Source of the DNA: Antarcticirhabdus aurantiaca
Lineage (GTDB): Bacteria; Pseudomonadota; Alphaproteobacteria; Rhizobiales; Rhizobiaceae
NCBI RefSeq assembly: GCF_009765365.1
Contig: NZ_VTOM01000024.1
Span: forward strand, 37,957-101,956
Direction of reading: 5' to 3'
DNA: 64,000 bases
The notes under the pieces were generated by a model. That model was not told the DNA's origin and did no database searches. It saw only the letters and a list, made by a program, of their open reading frames with translations. Below are positions 1 through 10,070 of this stretch, one piece after another (position 1 is the first letter of the stretch; each line of letters begins with the position of its first letter). A program made the position numbers and the translations under genes.

Positions 1-1223
1 GCGGCGGACCCGCCGTCGATGGCGACGTCCGCGTACATGCCGGGCAGCAGCAGTCCGTCACGGTTGTCGACCGCGATCCTCACCCTGACGCTGCGCGTGG
101 CCGCGGCGACTTGCGGGTAGACGAGGTCGACGACGCCCTCGAGGGTCGTGCCCGGCCGGCTCGTCGGGATGATCGCGGCGGCCGAGCCCAAGCGCACGTC
201 GGCGACCTGGCTCTCGGGCACGTCGGCGACGACCCAGACTGTCGAGATGTCCGCGAGGCGGAACAGGACGTCGCCGGCCTTCGCCATCATCCCGCGCACC
301 GCCGACCGCTCGAGGACGACACCGTCCTGCGGGGCGGTCCAGACCATCGAGCGCGGCACCTTGCCCGTCCGCTCGATCTCGCGGATCGCGGCTTCGGGAA
401 CGTCGAGGTTCTCGAGGCGCAGCCTCGCTCCTCCGCCGGCCTTGGGGGCCCCGCTCTTCAGCTCGATGACGAGCTGCGCGCCCGCCGCCGCCATCTCCGG
501 CGAGTACAGCCTCGCCAGCGGCGCGCCCTTCCCCACCGCGCCCCCCGTGGTGACGTCGGCGACCTCCTCGACGAAGGCGTCCGCCCGGGTCGTCACCACC
601 GAGATCCGGCGCTCGTCCAGTTCGACGACGCCCGGAACGCGGAGCGGCCGGGAGACGCTCCGCCGTTCCACGACCTCGGTACGCACTCCCGTCCTCTGGA
701 CCCGTCCCGGCGAGATCCTGACGATCCCCGCGTCCTCCTCGGGGCCGTTGTAGACCGGGATGTAGTCCATCCCCATCGAATCCTTCTTCGGCACCGGGGA
801 GGTGTCCGGCAGTCCCATGGGGTTGCGGTAGTAGAGGACCTTCCTCGCGGCGGCTTCGGCCGCCGTCGCGGTGTTCGCCGGCTCGGGCGCCGCCGCGGTG
901 CCGTCGCTTCCGACGGGGACGGGGACATAGTCGCGACCGTCCGCGGTCCTCGTCGGTCCCGCGGAATAGAAGGGCTTGCCGTCCGGGTCGCGATAGTACG
1001 CGACCGGACCTGCCGCCGCTGCGACGTCCGGCGGTTCGGCCGACGCGTCGGTTCCCGCTGCCGCGGCCGTCGTCGGGGCGGGCGAGGAGACGATGTCGTC
1101 GGCCAGGAAGGGCAGCGTCGCGGCGAGCACCGCGAGATCCGGACGACCGAGGCCGAGCCAATAGCCTCCGCCCCCCGCCGCGGCGACCGCGGCGAGGGAC
1201 AGGCCCAGGAGAAGGGATCTCAT
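1..1223 (-). CDS. cusB: CusB-type RND efflux periplasmic adaptor, 3' end outside window
   Basis: Membrane-fusion adaptor that links an inner-membrane RND metal pump to an outer-membrane channel in Cu/Ag-type efflux. Reading the minus strand from ATG at 1223 gives an N-terminal signal/anchor (MRSLLLGLSLAAVAA). Two heavy-metal-binding modules follow, YYRDPDGKPFYS...GRDYVPV and YYRNPMGLPDTS...KKDSMGMDYIPVY, the second being the classic HMBD of CusB relatives. After them come barrel-sandwich and beta-barrel segments including VWTAPQDGVV and RPGTTLEGVVDLVYP. The start overlaps the stop of the YtkA-like gene by one base (TGATG), so the two are probably translationally coupled. Two HMBD-like modules in tandem are slightly unusual. 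The C terminus, and presumably the RND pump gene, lie beyond position 1. The family call is firm; the metal (Cu/Ag) is inferred from context. Confidence 0.9.
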   Translation of the reverse strand, partial: MRSLLLGLSLAAVAAAGGGGYWLGLGRPDLAVLAATLPFLADDIVSSPAPTTAAAAGTDASAEPPDVAAAAGPVAYYRDPDGKPFYSAGPTRTADGRDYVPVPVGSDGTAAAPEPANTATAAEAAARKVLYYRNPMGLPDTSPVPKKDSMGMDYIPVYNGPEEDAGIVRISPGRVQRTGVRTEVVERRSVSRPLRVPGVVELDERRISVVTTRADAFVEEVADVTTGGAVGKGAPLARLYSPEMAAAGAQLVIELKSGAPKAGGGARLRLENLDVPEAAIREIERTGKVPRSMVWTAPQDGVVLERSAVRGMMAKAGDVLFRLADISTVWVVADVPESQVADVRLGSAAAIIPTSRPGTTLEGVVDLVYPQVAAATRSVRVRIAVDNRDGLLLPGMYADVAIDGGSA

Positions 1224-1627
1224 CAGTCGGCGGCCTTCAGGACCAGCTCGTCGCGGAGGGTTCCCTCCTCGCCCTGCACCTTGGCGCCCAGCGAGATCCG
1301 CCAGCCGCCCGCCATGACGAAGTTGCCCTTCAGCTCGTAGACGCCCGGCTCGCCGGACGGGACGACCTCGACGGGCGCCGTCATCGTCTCCATGCCGTCC
1401 GGCGCCATGTCGAGGCGGGTCTCGAAGATGACCGCGTCGGAAACCGTCCCGCCCGTCCGCTTGTCGACGAGCCTGACGCGGAAGGGAACCGACTGGCCGG
1501 TCGCGACCGTGTCGTTCACGAGCTGGAACTCGTAGTCGGACATCGCGGCGGACGCACCGCCCGCGAGACCGGTCCACAGGCATGCCGCGAGCGCCGCGGC
1601 CGCGGCGCGCTTCTTGAGATCGTTCAT
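1223..1627 (-). CDS. YtkA/FixH-like secreted protein of the Cus-type operon
   Basis: Small secreted protein of about 134 residues. A signal peptide (KKRAAAAALAACLWTGLAGGASA) precedes one Ig-like beta domain with YtkA/FixH features: VPFRVRLVDKRTGG, APVEVVPSGEPGVYELKGNFVMAGGWRISLGA. Such domains often accompany copper RND adaptors and are thought to act in the periplasm in metal handling, but no reaction is known. I chose ATG 1627 because an upstream in-frame start at 1699 would put 24 charged residues before the signal peptide. It lies between the Cys/Met-rich gene at 1755-2189 and cusB, with which it shares a TGATG junction. The family call is fairly sure and the function is inferred from context. 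Confidence 0.8.
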   Translation of the reverse strand: MNDLKKRAAAAALAACLWTGLAGGASAAMSDYEFQLVNDTVATGQSVPFRVRLVDKRTGGTVSDAVIFETRLDMAPDGMETMTAPVEVVPSGEPGVYELKGNFVMAGGWRISLGAKVQGEEGTLRDELVLKAAD

Positions 1628-1754
1628 GTGTTCGAGATCCTGATCTTCGGCCGGGGCGACGAGCCGCACGGCCGCACGGCGCATGCCGTGACGTTCCATG
1701 TGTCCTGGGATCCAGGAGACGATTCGGGCGGCGCGGGAGGCCGCCGTGGGACGG

Positions 1755-2189
1755 TCAGGTTCTCGGAGGACGGGGCGGCGGCCTTCGGTCGAGCGAAACG
1801 AGGGCCGGACCGTTCCCGGTGCGGAAGGACGTCGCGGCGCAGTCCGGCCGGGTCAGGTCCGAGTTGATCGCCGGACCGGCGGGAATGCACTGCGTCGTGC
1901 AGGCGGTCGTCCACCGGCACGTCGGCTTCGACGTGGGAGCCGGAGCCTCATCCCCGGCTTCGGGACAGCACGGCATCGCGCCGGGCACGGCCATGCCTTG
2001 CATGGCCTGCCCATCCGTCGAGGGCATGTCCATCGCCGCCATGTCCATGGACGGCACGTCCGCGGAAGACGAAGCGGTCGCCACGGCGCCAGGCTCCGCC
2101 GACGCCATGGCGTCGGCGACCGGCATGAAAGCCAGCGCGGCGACGATCATGCTCGCGAGGAAACCTCTGAGGCGGGACGCTCTTCTCAC
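1755..2189 (-). CDS. Small secreted Met/Cys-rich protein heading the Cus-type operon
   Basis: 144-residue protein with an N-terminal signal peptide (RGFLASMIVAALAFMPVADAMA), a Met-rich stretch (SMDMAAMDMPSTDGQAMQGM), scattered Cys (PCCPEAG, PTCRWTTACTTQC) and a Pro/Arg tail (DRRPPPRPPRT). Met and Cys clusters suit Cu(I)/Ag(I) binding in the periplasm, but I recognise no named family. It is the first gene of the minus-strand run towards the YtkA-like gene and cusB, about 130 bases upstream of the former. The tail resembles the ends of the proteins at 5556-5948 and 8732-9169, so the three may be one loose family. A metal-binding or sensing role is inference. Confidence 0.65.
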   Translation of the reverse strand: MRRASRLRGFLASMIVAALAFMPVADAMASAEPGAVATASSSADVPSMDMAAMDMPSTDGQAMQGMAVPGAMPCCPEAGDEAPAPTSKPTCRWTTACTTQCIPAGPAINSDLTRPDCAATSFRTGNGPALVSLDRRPPPRPPRT

Positions 2190-2267
2190 GACGACATCAT
2201 GCCAGTTCGCGACTTGGAGGGGAAGCGCACCCTGGCGACGGGAGAACGCGTCGTCGGCCGGCCGCTG

Positions 2268-2714
2268 TCACGTGCGGGAAACCGCGATGGCGATGGCGAG
2301 GTAGCGCGCCAGCTTCCCGACGGCGACCAGAGGCACGAACACCCGAAGATCGACCCTCGACATCCCCGCCACGACGGTGATCGCGTCGCCGACGACCGGC
2401 ACCCAGGCGAACAGCAGCGAGGGCGTCCCGAACCTCGCGAAGGCGCGGCCCGCCCGGTCGAGCTGCTTCGCGGACACGGGGAACCACCTGCGTCCGCTCA
2501 GGTGGAGGAGGAACCGGCCGCAGTACCAGTTCGCGACGGAACCCAGCGTGTTCCCGGTCGTCGCGACCGCGAGAAGCGTCGGCAGTTCCACCGCGCCCGA
2601 GACGAGGAGGCCGGCGAAGAGGACCTCCGAGGCCCCGGGCAGGACGGTCGCCGACAGGAACGCGGCCCAGAACATGCCGAGAAGCGCCGATGCCAGGCCG
2701 GGATCCCAGGTCAC
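2268..2714 (-). CDS. YqaA-family (DedA-like) small membrane protein
   Basis: 148-residue integral membrane protein matching the YqaA/DedA-like fold. Helices are visible at SALLGMFWAAFLSATVLPGASEVLFAGLLVSG, TLLAVATTGNTLGSVANWYCGRFL and RVFVPLVAVGKLARYLAIAIAV, with the family-like segment FARFGTPSLLFAWVPVVGDAITVVAGMSR. Family length is usually about 140-200, so it is complete. It follows copA1 on the same strand after an 82-base gap, so co-transcription is possible. Proteins of this group are linked to membrane homeostasis, but no substrate is established. A role in metal stress is only suggested by position. Confidence 0.8.
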   Translation of the reverse strand: MTWDPGLASALLGMFWAAFLSATVLPGASEVLFAGLLVSGAVELPTLLAVATTGNTLGSVANWYCGRFLLHLSGRRWFPVSAKQLDRAGRAFARFGTPSLLFAWVPVVGDAITVVAGMSRVDLRVFVPLVAVGKLARYLAIAIAVSRT

Positions 2715-2796
2715 CGTGCGTCCGGCGCCGCGTCGCGCTTGGACAGCTCTGCCGTGGCCGCCATTCCCGCGGATCCGCGCCTTGCCTTGCCATCGC

Positions 2797-5247
<2,451 letters not shown>

Positions 5248-5354
5248 GGTTCACCTGCCCCGCTTGTCGGCCGATCTTGCCGGACTCGGGTCGCGTCGTG
5301 GCGCCTCGGCCAAACGGATCCCGGTCGGCCCGTCGTCCGACGCCGATTTCCCCC

Positions 5355-5385
5355 AGATTGCCGCTTCCAACCGTTGGAAGGTCAA
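5355..5385 (-). promoter_or_regulatory. CueR-type operator/promoter of copA1
   Basis: On the minus strand TTGACC (5385-5380) is separated by 19 bases from CAATCT (5360-5355). The long spacer holds a perfect 8-bp dyad, CTTCCAAC-C-GTTGGAAG (5364-5380). A 19-bp spacer with a dyad between the -35 and -10 is the hallmark of MerR-family activation, and the arm sequence resembles known CueR sites. Near-identical copies precede copZ and copA2. Predicted to drive copA1. Confidence 0.85.
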
Positions 5386-5555
5386 GCACGCCACTGTCGG
5401 ATTTCTCCCGCGGTTTCGGCAGGTTCGACCAAGCCTTGTGAAAGGTGTCGTCCTTCGGTGGCGCAATGGTACGCCGTTCCACAAAACGGTGGCGACATGG
5501 GTGGAACTTCCCGAATCCTGACTACTTCTCCCAACGTCCGGATGCGGAATTGGAT

Positions 5556-5948
5556 ATGTCGGCGACGCTCATCCGAAAGATGGTCATGATCCTGTCGTTC
5601 GTTGCCGTGGCCGCCTTCGCGGGTCACGGCACGGCGATGGCGGGCATGGATCTCCGCTCGCCGGCCTCCTTCAACCCGGCAGCGGGGCACCACGACCGCG
5701 CCGCCTCTCCGCATCACGACGTAGGCGACCGTCAAGACACGGGCGGCGACCACCACGGCACGGGTGGCGAAGCCGCGAAGCACGGATCCATGTCCTGCTG
5801 CGGAAAGTCTTGTACCTCCATACTGCCGTTCCCGCTCGGCCCGGACGCGAGGTCGGAGGCGACCATCCGCCTCGCTCCCCTCCCGACCGTTGTCGAACGC
5901 GAAGGCATCGAGCCCGCCGGCCCGCGGCGGCCGCCACGGGCCGCCTGA
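5556..5948 (+). CDS. Small secreted His/Cys-containing protein
   Basis: About 130 residues. A signal peptide (KMVMILSFVAVAAFAGHGTAMAG) precedes a His/Asp-rich stretch (HHDRAASPHHDVGDRQDTGGDHH), a Cys cluster (MSCCGKSCTS) and a Pro/Arg tail (GPRRPPRAA). ATG 5556 is chosen because it directly precedes a normal basic n-region; the reading frame is open further upstream, to 5445, but that part crosses the copA1 leader. His and Cys suggest metal binding outside the cytoplasm. No named family recognised. It is divergent from copA1 and about 200 bases upstream of the Csp gene. The tail links it loosely to the proteins at 1755-2189 and 8732-9169. Confidence 0.6.
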   Translation: MSATLIRKMVMILSFVAVAAFAGHGTAMAGMDLRSPASFNPAAGHHDRAASPHHDVGDRQDTGGDHHGTGGEAAKHGSMSCCGKSCTSILPFPLGPDARSEATIRLAPLPTVVEREGIEPAGPRRPPRAA

Positions 5949-6149
5949 AGCGTTCGGGGTTCCGAGAGCCGGAACCGGAGCCCTGTTCCGATCTCCGGTG
6001 AAAGTTCGGGCCCGGCGCAGGCCGGCGCGGCCGGACCGACGCACTGCCATCTTCCGTCACACGTACCAACGAGGCGTCGCCGTGTCGGGGTCGGGCCGCA
6101 GTCGCGGTTCCGTACCTCGCCGCGGACACGTCCAACCGAGGAGAACGAG

Positions 6150-6482
6150 ATGAACCATCTCTCCAACGAGATGCAGGCCTGCATCGACGAGTGCCTTGCC
6201 TGCTATCGGACCTGCCTGTCCATGGCGATGAACCACTGCCTCGAAGCAGGCGGGCCACACGTCGAGAAGGCGCACTTCACGCTCATGGCGGAGTGCGCGG
6301 AGATCTGCCGCACCTCGGCCCATTTCATGCTGATCGGGGGCGCCCACCACAAGCGGACCTGCGCCGTCTGCGCCGAGATCTGCGACGCGTGCGCCGCCGA
6401 CTGCGAAAGGGTCGGCGACATGCAGGACTGCGTGGAGGCCTGCCGCCGCTGTGCGGAAAGCTGCCACAGGATGGCCGCCTAG
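6150..6482 (+). CDS. csp: Four-helix-bundle copper storage protein (Csp, DUF326-like)
   Basis: 110 residues with 16 Cys arranged in CxxxC and CxxC patterns along predicted helices (ACIDECLACYRTC, CAEICRTSAHF, CAVCAEICDACAADC, CVEACRRCAESC). This is the signature of Csp proteins, whose four-helix bundle stores many Cu(I) ions inside a thiol-lined core. No signal peptide or twin-arginine motif is present, so it resembles the cytosolic Csp3 type. The start is supported by GAGGAGAA just upstream. It lies between copper export genes and two DUF305 genes. The family call is strong; copper load and regulation are inferred. Confidence 0.9.
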   Translation: MNHLSNEMQACIDECLACYRTCLSMAMNHCLEAGGPHVEKAHFTLMAECAEICRTSAHFMLIGGAHHKRTCAVCAEICDACAADCERVGDMQDCVEACRRCAESCHRMAA

Positions 6483-6581
6483 GCCGTCCCGGACCAGAGA
6501 GCCGCGAAGTCCGGCCGCGGCTTCCCATGCCGGACGCGACGGGGATCCCGAAGGATCCGCGACTCTTCAAGGAGAACGATA

Positions 6582-7058
6582 ATGCGCAAGACCCTCATCC
6601 TTTCGGCCGCCCTGACCACCCTCGCCTTCGGCGCCGCCACCGCTCAGGAAAGCGGCTCGTCGATGCAGAACCATTCGGGCGGCTCGTCCATGTCGCAGGA
6701 GCAGGTGCAGCTTCCCGAAGCCTGCACCAAGGCGGCCGGCTCCATGGACATGTCGTCCATGTCGGGCGCCATGGGTGGCATGATGTCCGGCGAGGGCAAG
6801 AGCGAGGTCGTCAAGGCGAACATGGACGCCATGATGAAGATGCACATGCCGATGATGCAGGCGATGATGATCGAGGATCCCGACCTCGCCTTCAACTGCG
6901 GGATGATCGCCCACCATCAGGGCGCCATCGCCATGGCGGAGGTCGAGCTGAAGATGGGCAAGGACGAGGAGTCCAAGAAGATGGCTCAGAAGATCATCGA
7001 CGACCAGAAGAAGGAGATCGAGGAGATGACGGCGTGGGTTTCCGAGCACGCCGGCTGA
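6582..7058 (+). CDS. Secreted DUF305 protein
   Basis: 158 residues with a cleavable signal peptide ending at ATAQ, a Met-rich linker (SMDMSSMSGAMGGMMSG, MDAMMKMHMPMMQAMM) and a DUF305 helix pair with the conserved HHQGAIAMAEVEL and IIDDQKKEIEEM segments. DUF305 proteins are ferritin-like helical bundles often encoded beside copper genes; the Met/His content suggests periplasmic copper binding. AAGGAG stands seven bases before ATG 6582. It is followed by strong hairpins and a second DUF305 gene. Confidence 0.85.
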   Translation: MRKTLILSAALTTLAFGAATAQESGSSMQNHSGGSSMSQEQVQLPEACTKAAGSMDMSSMSGAMGGMMSGEGKSEVVKANMDAMMKMHMPMMQAMMIEDPDLAFNCGMIAHHQGAIAMAEVELKMGKDEESKKMAQKIIDDQKKEIEEMTAWVSEHAG

Positions 7059-7081
7059 TCGCCATCCCCGCAACGACGTGA

Positions 7082-7130
7082 GGGAGCGGCCTCGACCGCT
7101 TCCCGATCCCCCTCGCGGTCCGCGAGGGGG
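7082..7130. repeat. Two hairpins between the DUF305 genes
   Basis: A near-perfect dyad GGGAGCGG...CCGCTTCCC (7082-7104) is followed at once by a perfect 10-bp stem CCCCCTCGCG / CGCGAGGGGG (7108-7117 and 7121-7130) with a 3-base loop. No T-run follows, so this looks more like an mRNA processing or stability element, or a Rho-dependent pause, than an intrinsic terminator. Confidence 0.6.
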
Positions 7131-7148
7131 AAACCCGGAGTCGAACAG

Positions 7149-7661
7149 ATGTCCTACGCACGCTTCGCCGCGATGATCGCGACCTCCACGGTCGTGATGT
7201 TCGGCCTGATGTATCTCAACACCTACGCGCTGGACCACGTCTTCTACAGCCAGACGCGGACCTGGATGGCGGTCGTCATGGGGGCCGTCATGGCCCTGAT
7301 CATGATGGGCTTCATGTGGTCGATGTATCGCAACAGGACCCTCAACGCCGCCATCCTTGCGGCGAGCGTCGTGGTCTTCGCGGGCGCGCTCTGGCTCGTG
7401 CGGAGCCAGGAGACGGTCTACGACGTCGCCTACATGAAGGCGATGATCCCGCACCACTCGATCGCCATCATGACGAGCGAGCGGGCCCACATCCGCGACC
7501 CGAGGGTCCGCAAGCTCGCCGACGAGATCATCGAGGCGCAGGTGCGGGAGATCGGCGAGATGGAGCGGCTGATCGCCGACCTCGAGGCCGACCCGCCGGC
7601 GTCCGGCGCGACCGACCTGCCCCCGGCGAACGGTTCGGCCGTGACCGCCACGACCGACTGA
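7149..7661 (+). CDS. Membrane-anchored DUF305 protein
   Basis: 170 residues. Three transmembrane helices (MIATSTVVMFGLMYL, WMAVVMGAVMALIMMGFMW, AILAASVVVFAGALWLV) are followed by a DUF305 domain (YMKAMIPHHSIAIMTSERA...IIEAQVREIGEMERLI). The domain keeps the paired His and the second acidic helix. It follows the secreted DUF305 gene after the hairpins and probably forms a membrane-bound partner. GGAG lies eight bases before ATG 7149. Biochemical role unknown; copper linkage is contextual. Confidence 0.85.
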   Translation: MSYARFAAMIATSTVVMFGLMYLNTYALDHVFYSQTRTWMAVVMGAVMALIMMGFMWSMYRNRTLNAAILAASVVVFAGALWLVRSQETVYDVAYMKAMIPHHSIAIMTSERAHIRDPRVRKLADEIIEAQVREIGEMERLIADLEADPPASGATDLPPANGSAVTATTD

Positions 7662-7746
7662 GACGAGGGCCGGACGCGCCTTCGGGCCGGGAACAGGTCG
7701 CCCACCCCACCCGGCTTTGCCGGCCGGAAAGGGCGGGCGACGTCGA

Positions 7747-8610
7747 TCAGCCGAGCTGGCGCCAGGTCCCGCCGCCGTCCTCGCTGGCCATGATCCGGCT
7801 CTCCGTCGTGATCGCGAAGAGGCGGGCGGGATCGTCGGGATGGAGGGCGAGATGCAGCGGGATCCAGTCGGGCGAAGTCTCCGACACGCGCTGCCATTCC
7901 TCGTCCGCGACGGTCAGCCTCAGGAGCCCGCTACCCACGACGAAGGCGTAGACCGTGCCGTCCTTGCCGACTTCCACCAGGCTCGTCGGCCGCCTGGGAG
8001 CGCCGGCATCGGCCCAGGTCCTGCCTCCGTCCGAACTCACCGACGGTCCGGCCTCGGTCGCCGCGTAGACCGTGTCGACGTCGGTCGCGGACGCCGCGAC
8101 GTCGTAGACCTCCCCGGAAGGGCTCCCGACGACCTCCCACGTCCGGCCGCCGTCGCGGCTCGCCTGGAGACCCCCGTAGAGCCCGTAGATCACGTTCGGG
8201 TCGGCAGCGCTGACGGTCATCGCGTGGAAGTCGACGGGGCCGTCCGCGCCGGCCGACACCTGCTCCCACGTGCGAGCACCGTCCCGCGAGACGAGGAAGC
8301 CGGCGTTGCCGCCGGTGGCCGGATGCCCGCTGCCGTAGAAGAGGGCCGGATCCTTCGGATGGGCGGTGAAGCCCATGTAGTCGTCGGCGTTGTCGGAGAC
8401 CTGCTCCGCACGTCCGTCGGGCAACGTGCGCCAGACGCCGTGGTGGGTGGCGAGGAGGAGGCGCGAGCCGTCCTCGGGATCCACGACCACGCCGTGGACG
8501 TGGGTGAGGTCCGACAAGGGCACGGTGCGGGTTTGTGCCGCCCAGAGCGACGTCGCGGCGAGCACGGCGGCCGCTACGGTGGCGGCGAGGATGGTGTTCC
8601 GGTTCTTCAT
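7747..8610 (-). CDS. Secreted BNR-repeat (F510_1955-type glycosylhydrolase-like) protein
   Basis: 287 residues. Signal peptide MKNRNTILAATVAAAVLAATSLWA, then a beta-propeller with Asp-box repeats: SRDGARTWEQV, SRDGGRTWEVV, SSDGGRTWADA, SEDGGGTWRQL. It resembles the short sialidase-like proteins annotated as F510_1955-family glycosylhydrolase. No catalytic residues can be assigned from the sequence alone, so enzymatic activity is doubtful. It closes the minus-strand string copA2-cueR-copZ-orf and converges with the DUF305 genes. Copper association is by context. Confidence 0.75.
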   Translation of the reverse strand: MKNRNTILAATVAAAVLAATSLWAAQTRTVPLSDLTHVHGVVVDPEDGSRLLLATHHGVWRTLPDGRAEQVSDNADDYMGFTAHPKDPALFYGSGHPATGGNAGFLVSRDGARTWEQVSAGADGPVDFHAMTVSAADPNVIYGLYGGLQASRDGGRTWEVVGSPSGEVYDVAASATDVDTVYAATEAGPSVSSDGGRTWADAGAPRRPTSLVEVGKDGTVYAFVVGSGLLRLTVADEEWQRVSETSPDWIPLHLALHPDDPARLFAITTESRIMASEDGGGTWRQLG

Positions 8611-8731
8611 GGATGATGCCTTCCGATGATCTGGATCGATCGCCCGCCGAGCCTGGGATCGGCTCCGGCGGGGCAGGTCACGATTGTCCGGCGTCGGATG
8701 CGTCATCGCATCGGCGGCACGCCGGCCGGCG

Positions 8732-9169
8732 TCAGACCGGCGATCTCGGAGGCTGTGGGTCGGGTGCGGGATCCTCGCCGACGAGCCGCGGGTGGGTGGC
8801 GGACGGATGGATCGTACGAGGGCGGCCGCGATCCACGGCGGTCGGCGTGGCATGCGTGGCGAGACCGGCGCACGCGGCCGCACACGCCGCGGGCGCCGTT
8901 TCCTGCTCGCAGTCGGGGCAGCCGTGTTCCGCGGCGTGGTCGAGGATGCTCGGGCCGTGGGCGACGAAGCCCACCGCCGCGAACGTCGGCTGCATGCCGA
9001 CGCCTAGAAGCAACGCCAACAGAATCACGAGACGATGCAGGCTCGTCGACGCCGCGCAAGCGACACGTATCGTCCGAGCCTCTGCCGACACCCCTGGCCG
9101 GACGGCCGCTCGGCGGGGCGGACGCCTCCACGGCGGATCCACCGCCGGAATGCCGTGGAGGCCCTTCAT
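8732..9169 (-). CDS. Small secreted Cys-rich protein coupled to copZ
   Basis: About 145 residues. A hydrophobic segment (LHRLVILLALLLGVGMQPTFA) acts as signal or anchor. It is followed by HGCPDCEQETAPAACAAACAG and a Pro-rich tail (GEDPAPDPQPPRSPV). ATG 9169 overlaps the copZ stop by one base (TGATG), which favours coupling, although it leaves some 35 residues before the hydrophobic helix; a later start is possible. Cys spacing (CPDC, CAAAC) suggests metal or disulfide chemistry outside the cytoplasm. No family name recognised. Compare the proteins at 1755-2189 and 5556-5948. Confidence 0.6.
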   Translation of the reverse strand: MKGLHGIPAVDPPWRRPPRRAAVRPGVSAEARTIRVACAASTSLHRLVILLALLLGVGMQPTFAAVGFVAHGPSILDHAAEHGCPDCEQETAPAACAAACAGLATHATPTAVDRGRPRTIHPSATHPRLVGEDPAPDPQPPRSPV

Positions 9170-9372
9170 CAGGCTGCCAGCTTCTCGTTGGCGTAGCCGG
9201 CCGAGCGGATCGCGTCGGCGATGCGGGCCTCGTCTCCCGCACTCTCGATCGAGACCACGCCCGACGAGAGGTCGACGGCGACGTCCGCCGCCGGGTCGAC
9301 GCTCTTGACCGCCTTCGTGACGGTCGCGCTGCAATGGCCGCAGCTCATGTCCTGGACCTTCAGCTTCAGCAT
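9169..9372 (-). CDS. copZ: CopZ-like copper chaperone (single HMA domain)
   Basis: 67-residue cytosolic HMA protein with the Cu(I)-binding loop MSCGHCS and the ferredoxin-like pattern ending AIRSAGYANEKLAA. It should pass Cu(I) to the HMA domains of CopA at 10071-12605. AAGGAG precedes ATG 9372. It has its own CueR-type promoter at 9404-9434 and is TGATG-coupled to the Cys-rich secreted protein downstream. Confidence 0.93.
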   Translation of the reverse strand: MLKLKVQDMSCGHCSATVTKAVKSVDPAADVAVDLSSGVVSIESAGDEARIADAIRSAGYANEKLAA

Positions 9373-9403
9373 GGGACAGCTCCTTCCGTTGCCATGTGTC
9401 GAG

Positions 9404-9434
9404 AAGATGGGGCTTCCAACCGTTGGAAGGTCAA
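9404..9434 (-). promoter_or_regulatory. CueR-type operator/promoter of copZ
   Basis: Minus strand TTGACC (9434-9429), 19-base spacer with the perfect dyad CTTCCAAC-C-GTTGGAAG (9413-9429), then CATCTT (9409-9404). The dyad is identical to the copA1 site, and the -10 is identical to that of the copA2 site. It lies 32 bases upstream of the copZ start. Confidence 0.85.
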
Positions 9435-9540
9435 GACCCGACCGTCCATCCGGAGCTTCGCGGATCCCGGACGTGCGGCATCGGCTCCGCCACCCACCGC
9501 CCTACCCGCGTCGCCGTTCCTCGGGTCGCCTCGTCCGGCA

Positions 9541-9990
9541 CTACCTGACGGTCTCGAAGCCCTTGGCGGTCCGCCGCCGCCGGCCGTCCGAGGCGCAGCC
9601 GGGCGCGCCTGCCAGGTCGCTGATGATCGGACAGTCGGGACGACCGTCCCCATGGCAGTGGTCCGCCAGATGGCGGAGCGTGTCCGACATCGCCTGCAGT
9701 TCGCGCATGCGGTTCTCGAGGACGGCGAGGTGTTCGAGCGCGAGGCGCTTGACGTCCGCGCTCGACCGGTCGCGGTCCCGCCAAAGCGCGAGCAGCTCCT
9801 GCATCTGCTCCACCGAGAAGTTCAGGTCCCGCGAGCGGCGGATGAAGCGCAGCGTGGCGACGTCGCTCTCGGAGTAGACCCGGTAACCGGCCGCGGTCCG
9901 CCCGGCGGGCGCGATGAGGCCGATGCTCTCGTAGTAGCGGATCATCTTGGCGTTGACGCCGGACGCCTCCGCGGCCTGCCCGATGTTCAT
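9541..9990 (-). CDS. cueR: CueR-type copper-responsive MerR-family regulator
   Basis: 149 residues: winged-helix MNIGQAAEASGVNAKMIRYYESIGL, the family motif RTAAGYRVYSESDVATLRFI, a coiled-coil dimer helix, and the C-terminal metal loop CHGDGRPDC (C-x7-C), which is the CueR Cu(I)/Ag(I) signature. It follows copA2 by 81 bases on the same strand and is probably co-transcribed with it, giving autoregulation through the operator at 12636-12666. It is the natural candidate to act at all three CueR-type sites. The reading frame stays open far upstream, but that part is antisense-like shadow within copA2. Confidence 0.93.
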   Translation of the reverse strand: MNIGQAAEASGVNAKMIRYYESIGLIAPAGRTAAGYRVYSESDVATLRFIRRSRDLNFSVEQMQELLALWRDRDRSSADVKRLALEHLAVLENRMRELQAMSDTLRHLADHCHGDGRPDCPIISDLAGAPGCASDGRRRRTAKGFETVR

Positions 9991-10070
9991 CGTGGATCTC
10001 CTCGGGGTTGCGGACGGCGACACGCGTAGGCCGCCGTCCGAAGGATCGTGAAGTCGACCGCCGCGGTCCG

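Noticed and set aside
58..1161. A 367-codon open frame on the minus strand
   Set aside because: A shadow frame; the true CusB frame runs through the window edge from ATG 1223.
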